This document shows positions 1 to 12,000 of a DNA stretch of 30,134 nt, piece after piece (position 1 is the first letter of the stretch; the number at the start of each line of letters is the position of its first letter). The position numbers were made by a program, and so were the translations under genes. The notes under the pieces were generated by a model that worked only from the letters and a program-made list of their open reading frames with translations, had not been told where the DNA came from and did no database searches. Source of the stretch: Saccoglossus kowalevskii (lineage: Eukaryota; Hemichordata; Enteropneusta; Harrimaniidae); NCBI RefSeq assembly GCF_000003605.2, contig NW_003113973.1, positions 7,174 through 37,307 of the forward strand. The letters run 5' to 3'.

Positions 1-53
1 TCAGCACTGGCAGCTAACCATAGAGTAGGAGCAGAGAAACCCAAGTCATGGTC
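1..53 (-). CDS. WDR90: WDR90 exon E33 (partial, runs off window)
   Basis: Codons 1473-1489 plus two bases, phase 0 in, acceptor TTTGTAG. DHDLGFSAPTLWLAAS matches the EDLGVEGTDLWLAASGD stretch of the family. The exon continues beyond position 1; about four more blades and the C-terminus should follow there. Confidence 0.93.
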
Positions 54-3000
54 CTACAAAAACACACATGGTACATTTGTTTTGTATGTTATTAAACTGA
101 GTTAATAATTAACACTATAACAATAGTCTCTCAATAATAAGATACAGTGAAATCAACAATTTAAATGTTCACAATCAATATATGTTAAAAATTCTAGCAT
201 AGTAAGTGGATGTAGAGAATGTCAATTGAGTGGAATATGAGTACATTACCTGTGTATGTGTCACATTTAAATCAGTAATAGGTGCTCCTTTATGGTCATT
301 AATTACTCTGATTGTCATGCCAGTAGTAGGACTACTTATAGCAATAATACCATCTTTAGCACCAGATAAGATAACATGACCTAAAATTTGAAAACATGTA
401 TGAGTTATTATTACTTTCATTAATATGTGATACATTGATAAGAATAGACACATACATGTACTCTAATACATGCATCAAGTATTTTGTGGCCTAGTGAAGC
501 ATATGAGAGTACTTGCTCTTAGAAACAGATTCCCAATAAAATCACATTTAAACCAAAAATTGCATTTGGTGTATAATGATTCATTAAAATATTAACATAG
601 AAACACCTCTATAATTTACATACTGCGAATGTGCTTCTAATAGAGCGAATACTGTATTAACAGTTTTCATTTATAGAGACAGTTGTAACACTGCGAACCA
701 AGATGATTGAGTGTGTTTGCTTTTCGACATGATTTTGTTAACCGACTGTTTTGATTTACGTATATCTGTTGAGCGATATGTACTAAAGTTATTACAGCCC
801 AAAGATGGGCATTTGTGTCTTTGTTCAAAGAAAACAATGTCATGTTCTATTTCTTTTAATTGCTGTGAAACTTGTGAACATAAAGTGTTGTCTCTCCTAA
901 TGTTGAAAGTAAACATACAATACATTTCACAACATACAACCATATTCCTATCACAACAACATGATGTCATTTTAATTAACTAAACCATACAAGGCAAAGA
1001 TTGTCGGAAAGATTGAACAGTTTGTTACAATAATGAGGGTTATGACCAGGACATTTTCAATGATACTGAATGTAGTGATAGTAGTGGTTTGATTTGTACA
1101 TACCATCGGATGAGAAAGTAATGGCAGTAACAGCAACATGATGTGGATGCATCTTTAGAATTGTTTCCACTTTATTCAAATCAAACATTCTAACAGTACC
1201 ATCACCATAACCAGCAACAATCTTCTGCATAACACTCGTATTAGAGTCGCATGCTACTGACTGATCATTGCTACCACTAAAAGCCAAACAGTTACAACTC
1301 TGGAAAACAAAAAGATATACCAATTTAATTATACATTACTTAAACAAAAAACTCGCTGCGATTTTTTTTACTGTTAATACATGACCTGCTGAAAGCTGCC
1401 TCCATAGATCGCAGAAATGAATGGAAAAGATGGCGTCAAAAAGTGATGTATTAGGAAATTAACATAGGTAATTTAAATGACCTATGAAATTATTGTCACA
1501 TGCTGTTCTTGAACTATATATGGAAATACAAGTTTCTTTGACTTTCTTTGACATGTTAATGTTCGATTTCTTTTGTCTCAAGACAACACCATTGATGTTT
1601 AAAAGAAGACACCCCCTCCCATCCATTATTATTTGTAAATATTTGTCCTTGCTCAGTTTTCATGCAAAAATTGTTAGAGCATCGACCCTTTATTCCTTAA
1701 ATATATATATAACAGAGGTATATATGTGGTTGTCGCTCTCTAGTGTTGAGAAAAGTGTTTTTCATGTCTTTTGTTTTGTTTTACACTTGACACCCACACA
1801 AAGTCACTGATTGGCTCATATTCAAATTAAGTCTACTGACAGCTATCTGATGTACCTGCATTATGCAGCATCAAAATAGTCCAATGACTTGTTTGTATAG
1901 GCCAATTACTGTGTAGCACACACTTTGATATTTTGGGAGAACAAATATGTTTTTTTTTTGGTTACAGATCTGTGCCACTATGTGCAAACATGTGGCTTTG
2001 TGGTTTTGAGTGTGCTGAATAATCTCTGATTATTGTTTTATGGTCAAAATGGTTTTAAATCTTGTCTCAAAAGATCCAAATTACCAGTATGTCAGGACTG
2101 TTAAGAGATCTGTTAAATATATGAATTTATTGCTCAAATTAACTTTAGGCAACTTGGTCTGTTCATTATGTATATACTGCACTAAAGGGCCACTGTCATA
2201 CTGATGGAGGGTGAATAAGAATGACCTAGACCTAGACCTAGATTGGTCTGTTCATTATGTATATAGTGCACTAAAGGGCCACTGTCATACTGATGGAGGG
2301 TGAATAAGAATGACCTAGACCTAGACCTAGATTGGTCTGTTCATTATGTATATAGTGCACTAAAGGGCCACTGTCATACTGATGGAGGGTGAATAAGAAT
2401 GACCTAGACCTAGACCTAGATTGGTCTGTTCATTATGTATATAGTGCACTAAAGGGCCACTGTCATACTGATGGAGGGTGAATAAGAATGACCTAGACCT
2501 AGACCTAGATTGGTCTGTTCATTATGTATATAGTGCACTAAAGGGCCACTGTCATACTGATGGAGGGTGAATAAGAATGACCTAGATTTCAGTCTGGAGA
2601 GACTAATGTTTGGAAATCTGATAGGCTTTTTCATCTATCAGAAGTGATATATAAATATATATTATACGCTCAAAAAGTTGCTGATTGAATTGTATAAAGT
2701 ACACTACCTGGTCTGATACTTGGAATTGAAGAGTGAGATCCATAGCACCAACAGTCCATACTTTTAAGCTGCCATCACTGGAACAGCTAGCAAAGTGTTG
2801 TTCATTCTCACTAAATATTATACCATTAACCTAGTCAGAGTAAGTAGTAGTGTTATACTTCTATCAAGGTATTTTCATAAGCCACAGCATAATTTTGCAT
2901 CTTACTTCCTAAGGAAATATTACAGCAAGTTTCAGAAGTATTGGAACAGCTAGTAAACTTGCTCATCAATTCACTGACAACTTTGGTTTTGATTAAGCAG

Positions 3001-6000
3001 ATTACCTACAATTCTAATTACTCTATATTTTGCCAACATTAAATGCAAGTAATTTTAAATAGGATTTTAAAATTAGTTTATGAAGTTTTACAGGACTGAA
3101 GAGCATGCAAAATAGTTTTTGTTGGTCAAACCTGCTTTATCAAAACCAAAGTGGTTGGCAAATTAGTGGGCAAGTTTTCTAACTCCTAATAATACTTCTA
3201 AGACTTGCTGTAAATCAAAAAATCACAAAAGTTATGTCTCCTCTGAGCAGGTATTGATTTCCAGCAATTGTTTGTTACAAACAATAAATAGTTAAGGGCA
3301 ACACAATGTAATATGCTGATTACTGAATTTCAGCTGCAATTTAAAATTTCATTCCTAACCTCTCACTGACCCCTGTAAGCACTATAAGGGCTTTGAAATG
3401 TGTACAGTTTATGAGAAAACTTATCTAACAAAATCGTGAAATCGGATTTAAAGAGAACTCCTAAATAGACTCAGTGAAGTGAAAAGCATATAATTTGGTG
3501 TTAGACATTATGACCTTGTCGGTTAGCTTCAATGCTCTAGTAATTCAGAATTTGTTGCCATACCAACTGATTTTATCATTGTTTATGGCGATCACAATAA
3601 TCAATGGGAAGTGATCTGCATATAATACAAAGTGGGAATTCAATCTTCATGATTTGAAGCAAGTGACATATTTTTACTGATTTATCATACAATATATGTA
3701 AACCAGTGGGGGAAAAAAAATTCACAGTCACTGATTTATTTCACTCATTCACATCTTTAGATAAATTAATAACAATTAAAAAGGAATATTTAACAATAAC
3801 TGTGCTGCTAGATTTCACTGTAAATAAATCACGCTGGCTGACCTGATTCATGTGACTGCTGACCAAGCGTATACATGTTCTTTCAATCCAATTGATGTAC
3901 CACAGTGTACCAGCAGTAGTTCCAGCTATACCCATATCCATGGTGTCATCAAAACTTGCACACGTAATTGCTCCATCTAACGTCATCTCGTCTTCCATCA
4001 CTAACCCTTTACCAGGAGTGCTAAAGACAATAATATATTGTCAAAAATGATCAGGAACACCAAAACAAACATTTATTTTTTTCAAGTTAGTGACATGTCT
4101 GAATGTTTTAATTTAGATTTAACTACATACAAGCATGGCAAGATCAAAACTGACACCATATACAACACAATTTTGAAAGAAGATATCCTGCTGTCATTTT
4201 CCACCCATTTCATTTTGAGAGTATTGGAGGATCTTAGCCTTTAGACAAACACATCTACAAATTAACTGGCCTTCAAAGACCTCCTATAACCTCCTAACTC
4301 AGTGAGCATCTATTTTATTTGCTTACCATATTTTAGAAGGCTCCCTTAAATTCTTCAGCTAATTTCTTGCAACCCGACCACAATCTCAATATTAGATGGT
4401 GTACATAGCGATCATGGGATTGTACCTCATAGATTTATAAGTGAGAATGCAACTTTACCCATCCATCATCTCAACATTTGATGGTGTACATAGCAGTCAT
4501 GGGATTGTACCTCATAGATTTATAAGTGAGAATGCGACTTTACCCATCCATTATCTCAATATTAGATGGTGTACATAGCGGTCATGGGATTGTACCTCAT
4601 AGATTTATAAGTGGGAATGCGACTTTACCCATCCATTATCTCAACATTTGATGGTGTACATATTGGTCATAGGATTGTACCTCATAGATTTATAAGTGAG
4701 AATGCGACTTTACTCATCCATCATCTCAACATTTGATGGTGTACATAGCGGTCATGGGATTGCACCTCATAGATTTATAAGTGAGAATGCGACTTTACCC
4801 ATCCATTATCTCAACATTTGATGGTGTACATAGCGGTCATGGGATTGTACCTCATAGATTTATAAATGAGAATGCGACTTTACTCATCCATCATCTCAAC
4901 ATTTGATGGTGTACATAGCGGTCATGGGATTGTACCTCATAGATTTATAAGTGAGAATGCGACTTTACCCATCCATCATCTCAACATTTGATGGTGTACA
5001 TAGCGGTCATGGGATTGTACCTCATAGATTTATAAGTGAGAATGCGACTTTACCCATCCATCATCTCAACATTTGATGGTGTACATAGCGGTCATGGGAT
5101 TGTACCTCATAGATTTATAAGTGAGAATGCGACTTTACCCATCCATTATCTCAACATTTGATGGTGTACATAGCAGTCATGGGATTGTACCTCATAGATT
5201 TATAAGTGAGAATGCGACTTTACCCATCCATCATCTCAACATTTGATGGTGTACATTTGAACAGGAAATAGTAACTTACAGATCTTCAAAGTTGGAATGC
5301 AATTTTACTCTATTTACCTGTTATACAAATTAGCTGGATCTAGCCTCATTTCACCAACACCGTATACAGACCATAGTCTCAAATTCCTTGATGCACTTCC
5401 AGTTACTAAACGACTACTTCCAAACTTACAACACACGGTTGCTGAAAGAAAAATTATTAAATAATATAATAACGATTAATAATCTTAATAATGCAGACAT
5501 CTCTAGCAAGTTAATCATGTAACAAAGTACAATTACGAATATTTTTAAGGTTTGTATTATCTTTTTTTGTAGCATAAACCATTTATTAAACTAAAGCAGT
5601 TGACAGTATTTTTTGTGAAAGGTGACAGTTTGAACGTCAGTATTGTCTCTATTGACTTTTTTAATGTTTAAAAATTACAGAGTGTATTTAAGTGTGAATG
5701 ATACAAATAAGTACATATAGTCACAGACATCATATTCCATGTTTGGGGCTATGTGAATGGAATGTGCATCCTCATCATAATGCCATTTTAGCAAGTTAGT
5801 GCCCCATACCCCATCTTTAACTAGATCCAGTCTAAGACCAGTATACATGTATGTGGACCGCCTAAAGTCACATCTGTTACTAAACACATGGAAATGAATC
5901 CAAGAAATTAATTGATTTAGTAAACAAAACCACAAGTTATTTATCAGGGTACCACAAGAAAAACTAAAGGTCTACTGTTGTTTATTCATTGTTAATTGGA

Positions 6001-9000
6001 TTAGTTGTGATAAAGAGGAAATGTCTATTCAACTTCAAAACTGAAGCAAATATGTTCATGATCAAATCATTATAAAATCAACCCTGTATCCTCTTACGGG
6101 CATGTGCTAAGTAACCTGGCAACCAGGGAAACTAAATCATGTCAATTACAATAATCCAATTACATTCACATTTTCTCTCAACAGCAAATGAAACCTGAAT
6201 GAACGAGAAGTAACTTACTAATTTCAGCAGTATCGGCATCCCAATGCATAAAGCATGTATTATGTCTTGTATCCCAAGCTGATAAAACACCAGTATTGGT
6301 ACCCACATACATTACACTATCACCTCCATACACCAAACATGTGAACTCAACATCACCAATAACCTAGTCACAAAAAGAAATTAGTTCCATGATACAACTG
6401 CCACAGGTTTACTACATGTACATTTGTAATTGTGTAAAATTAGTAAATATATAAATACGGTTAATATTTATATGTAGTAGATACCAGATAGCAATTCAAA
6501 ATATGTACTTGTGTAGGTATATCAGCTGAATAGACTAACTGATCAACTAAATGAACATAATTTCTTCCAAATCCCACATCAAAGGGACTTGCGTATTCCA
6601 TGCTTCATTTAATCTACAAACAAATGACCCAAGACTCACCATCTGCTTTGTACTAAGAAGTTCGTCAGGTACATCAGCTTCATGAACATTAAGACTACAT
6701 CGCTGCTGTGTCTCATCTAACAACCAGAATAAGACAGTACCTCTAGATCCAACAGATGCAAACTCATTAGATGAGTAAGGATCCCAATACAATTCATGTA
6801 TTGGTAATGCAGTCTTGGAATTTGCAACAACACTGTAATCTACTGTATTCCACACCACTATGGAACACTCACGGTAATCACCTGCAAGTCAATAAATTCA
6901 TACCTTGTTAGAACTTGATGGACAACCTCCGGTAGAAATGAAATGTACACAATATAAATCATTATACTTGCCTTTGTACAATGTTTTTGAACAGAAGGAG
7001 TCATATTGGATGGAAAATAATGCACACCAATCTTTCACATACTGTAAAACATGTCTTTTAGCTTGCATGTTATTTTATAGCTAATATAGCTAACCCATAT
7101 TTTGCTAAATTAAAATGTCGCTAATCTAAAATAAAGTATATTTTCACAATGAGATTGATAGCTAAATTAAAACTCATGCATTGAGTCAAATTCACTATAA
7201 TTGAAGGTGACAAGTTTTACAATATTTAGAAGATGTTCACAATTATGGTAATTACAGTATTGACTCTATTCCATTGCATTTTTTGTTTGATGTAAAATAT
7301 GACTTATTCAGACCATAGATACACATCTGTCATTAACCTTTCTACCACCAAACTTTCTTACCCACATTTTTCTGCACTTTATTAAATATTCTTAATTATT
7401 TCTCAAAATGAACCCTTATTTAGGTGCCAATGGACAAAAATAGACCATTTCCCGTTCACTGCGAGAATCATGCGTTATGCGTGGAATCGAACGTAAAAAC
7501 AGGACAAACAAAGGTCATAGCGTCGTAGTCGCGTCAAACATCGCGTGGGATTCGACAAACGCAAAAGTATTTCGGGGACATTTCCATGCTTAATAATGTG
7601 CTCTCCACATTTGATGATAGGCAATTTCGATTAAGTAAGGGTATTCGGAAGCAATATTCCTCCGTCGAAGATCGGCCGATCGATGTGAGTTACGAAATAA
7701 AGAAATTCTAGTTCAAAATCAAATCGTTCGATTTTTGCGGCAGACGTTCGACGCGCGTTTTTCATACATCTCGCGAAAATACGGAAAATCCCCTATTGAG
7801 TCAATTTTCAGTTTTACTTTTGGCTGTGCAGAATATAAATGGGATGGGTTTATAATACATTCCATGCAGTGAACACAAATACTAGAACATAACGAATCTT
7901 AGTGTGATTACTCTAAACACTAGTTTGTACCAGTACCACACTTACCCACAGATATCAGAAACCTGTCATCTCGTGAGAACGCCAGACAAACAACATCATA
8001 TTCATGATAAGATAGCACCTTTTTACATAAACCAGCTTGGACATCCCATAAACATATCTGACTGCTGGTCAGTCCTTGAGCACCGGATGCCGATGCCAAT
8101 ACTTGGGCATCATACTGTAATGCTAGGCATGATATCTCTTCTATGTGACCTGTACATAAACATAAATATACAAGCTGAACAATTTTCTTGGACTAATAAC
8201 AAAGCTGGTCAATCCTTTCTCAGCAATAACTGTTAATTAACCACAGTATGTATGTGTGTAACAGTGACATAGCTACTGCTTTTCAACTGTAATAACACGT
8301 AGTACATGGTAAATGACTTTTTCAAAGTATCAGCAGATTTTCTTAAATTAGTTTGGCTGATGTGTAAATGTTATGCACCAGTCATACATAAACATAACTT
8401 AAACGGTGTGGACATTGCACCATGCATGAGCGATCGAGATATGGGTCTCATATGAACAAAGATGGCAACTTTGATACACTACTGGAAGGTATCAAAGGAG
8501 TCACCTGTGGTAATTAGTGCACGATGTGCCCAGGTCGAAACTTATACTCTTGATTTTCATTAGAAAAGCACATTGGATCATAGGAAATTCAATGTTTATC
8601 CACACATATGTGCGTGGCATGATGACCACCACCCTTTAAGATATGTAGCACCTATTCACCTGTAAATGTGTCATGATTGGAAGGGGCTATGAATAATCAA
8701 AACATGTGCATTACAATAAAATCTATTTGTATAGAAAAGATCAATGGTGACCTTTTCACCACCATACTTTCTCGCCCAAATTTTTCTTATATTCTTCAAT
8801 ATTTCTGGAAATTAACGCTAATTTTGAAGCCAACAAAATTTGAGTAGACTTTCAGTTTTTACTTAAAAAATTTTGGCAATTTTAGTCCCAATCTTTTGAA
8901 GAAAAGAGCAGACTATAAACATGACTATTTTGTGAATTTGTGATGAAAAGAGGAAACTGGTGGTGAAAAGGATAAGTTTCCATCAAATGATAACTTTTAT

Positions 9001-12000
9001 TCACAGGAGTAGGAAAGGTTGTTGAAGGTTCAATGAGATTCTATTTGTTGTGCGCTTGTTTTAATCATTGACATCCTCCCACAGCAACTGCTGCATATTT
9101 TTATTATTTGTTTTAAAAGCTTTCACAGGTCATAAAATAAACATTTCATTTCAAGAAAGATATATGTTACCTGTAAAGTGTCTTTGGGTATTAGCATGTA
9201 AATCTTCTATTATAATAATACAGCCACTAGTATATGCAAACAATCCTGTATCAGGGTGCCACACCATGTTGCCACGTCCATTACCATTAAAACCAATAAC
9301 AGATTTCAACCTCAGACCACTCTGGTTAGGTGGGGCGGTGTATCGTCTCTATAATGGCAATAAGTCATATTATAGATATTATATTGAGTGAATACAGTGT
9401 GTACTAAGGAGGTAACTGTCAATCTGTCACACAATGGAGGGTGATACAGCCGCTGTACTGTAGAATGCATATTTTGTAAAAATCTTGCAATAAATTTATT
9501 CAGAGCTTGAACTTTGGCATTCAGAACGTACCCACTTTCAAAGCAAAAACACATGTTCCTACAAATGTTTTTCAAAATAAATATATTCTAGGGGTACCAT
9601 GGCAGTCTGATGAGGCACATAAAAAAAATGGTCATAGCCACTGTGAATTTCAAGATTGCTTATAATCATACACTTACTATATTTGAGTATGTTTTCGAGC
9701 TTATAGAGTTATTAAAACGAGGAATTCGTTATCTTATCTTTACAAATAAGTGTCTACCCATGAGCTTTTGCATTTTAGTGCATGTTTTTTCGCTTAGGTA
9801 TCAATTTTCATGAGTGTCCAAGATTACGACGTCTACGTTTTAAGTACATGTAATTCCTACACAAAGCAATGTGTCATAAATGAAGCAGTTGCATAACATA
9901 TTTATTAACATGCAGTCATAGGTAAAATAATATAAAACAAATATATACTGAATGATTTCATGTGTTTACCTGTGCCATTTGAGACTGTGTTTCACGTTGT
10001 CTGAAATGTTTCAAAACTGTTGGTTTGGGTACAGCATGTGGTCTACCAGGCGATTCTGCTGAGGGTGCCATCACTTTTTCTGGTGATCTTAGTTTTCTGT
10101 GTTGTTTTACTCTGGAACTGGAACCAAGTGTCTCGATGGGTTGGTTTGGTTCTGGCTCAATCTGGATATCAATTAAAAATGTTTATCAATAAGAGCATTT
10201 AGTGTTCTATATATGTTGGATACAGAGGCAGCAATTATTAATGGCAGATTACCATTCCAAATGACAGTTTTAAGATAATAATTTGTACACAAAGTGATAC
10301 ACTAGGCACATGTGTAACCATAGCAACACTTCTGAGATGTTATTTTCCAAAAATGTTCATGAATCACAGAATACACCCATGATTTAAATAGGTAACAAGT
10401 AAGGAATATCAGAAGACATTAATAGACGCTAGTCGTCGAGCCACGCATGACCGAGATATATGGGTCTCTTATAAACAAAGATGACTTTGACTGTTGCACA
10501 CTTCAACGAGTACAAACTTAGACGTTTCCAAGCTTTAATTAGATATTTTTCAGGTGATTGGAAGGTATAGCGAAGGAGTCACCAGCGGTAATTAATGCAA
10601 GTTGCACCCAGGTCAAACCTCATACTTTTGATTTCCATTTGAAGAGCGCATTGGATTGTGGAAAATCAATGTTTATCAACACAAATGTTACACATGCGCA
10701 ATGCGGCAACCACCGTCCTTTAAATCAGTATACTTACATCACTGGCATTTGTTGATACTTCATCATCACTTCTCTCATCCAACTCTGGTCCAATCAACAC
10801 TTCATCTTGTAAATCATCTATTAAAAAAACATTGTTATATCGTTTTNNNNNNNNNNNNNNNNNNNNNNNNNNNNNNNNNNNNNNNNNNNNNNNNNNNNNN
10901 NNNNNNNNNNNNNNNNNNNNNNNNNNNNNNNNNNNNNNNNNNNNNTGCATGTTTTGAATAAGCACTGGAAGAATAGTGCTGTATTTCCTTTGTAATTGAT
11001 TTTGGGGATAGCAATGATCCAAAAATAATAGAGGGATAACTAAAGTTTAAGATTTTTTTCAAAACTTACTTGATTTACCTGATATAATCAATAATGTGCA
11101 CACTTGTTACTGATGTCTTCAAAAGTGACAATTATTTTTTTTTTAAACTGGGTATTGATCTGTAACAATTTGGCATTAGGAATTTTCAGGTATATTGTCT
11201 AAGTTTGCATTCATTTCTAGCAGTTTACATGCACTTCAATGGGAACTGTATACATCACTTCAAATTCATTTCAAGCACAATGTAGTGTTAGCTTTAATTT
11301 CATTATTAAAAGAAGACATTTTGGTATTACAGATCATTTACCTTGTTCATGTGTACCATTCATATCACTCATGTCCGTAATGAGTACTGGTGAGGCTGGT
11401 CTAGGGACTCCTTGCCTTGGTATCCATGCATTCATTTCCAAACTACGTCGTTTAGGACTTTTAAAAACTGTAGGTTTGTCATCTAAAAAATAACAATGTC
11501 GTATACTATCAGAATATTATTCGAGGGAAGTATTCATTTTGCAAATTCAAGGACATATACATGTAGCCTTGGGTTTTGCTAAACCTCTGCTAGTAGCCAA
11601 TGTTGAATTAAAATTAGGTTTGGATACAACATAATGTATTCTGTAATTCACTGATTTTAAACTATGAATTATTAAGACAGAAAAGGTCATTATTTAAGAA
11701 CATCCAAAAAAAGTAAATTAACATAAGGAAAACATATTGCTAGTAAGTTACAGTGTAGTTTACTTCCGTTGAAAGGCAGAATTTAAGAACTTGATAAAAA
11801 TCTCTCAACAAACAATCTGCCCTCTGATTGGTCTGACTGTTAGGTGTTAAGGTTGGATAGCCAATCAGGTACAATCTTGCAAGTGCTTTGTATTTATTTC
11901 AATTTCCTTATCCGAATAATTTTGTTAATTTTTATAATGTGATTCTCTCCCTGTTTGTCAGTAATTGGATAAGGAGAACAAAGTAGTATTAGCTACTATG

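Noticed and set aside
671..983. Open frames on both strands in the E31-E32 intron (90 and 99 codons)
   Set aside because: Overlapping frames on both strands, no domain recognised, no fit to WDR90; the Cys-rich minus frame lacks a regular zinc-finger spacing.
1484..1810. Plus-strand frame of 108 codons
   Set aside because: Low-complexity hydrophobic peptide in AT-rich intron DNA, no conserved motif, no promoter or splice context.
2449..2634. Minus-strand frame across the 89-bp array
   Set aside because: It is open only in the last two repeat units; a period of 89 is not a multiple of three, so the frame is not kept through the array.
9068..9391. Plus-strand frame overlapping E24 and similar antisense frames over E19, E21, E23 and E25
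   Set aside because: These are antisense shadows of conserved WDR90 exons.
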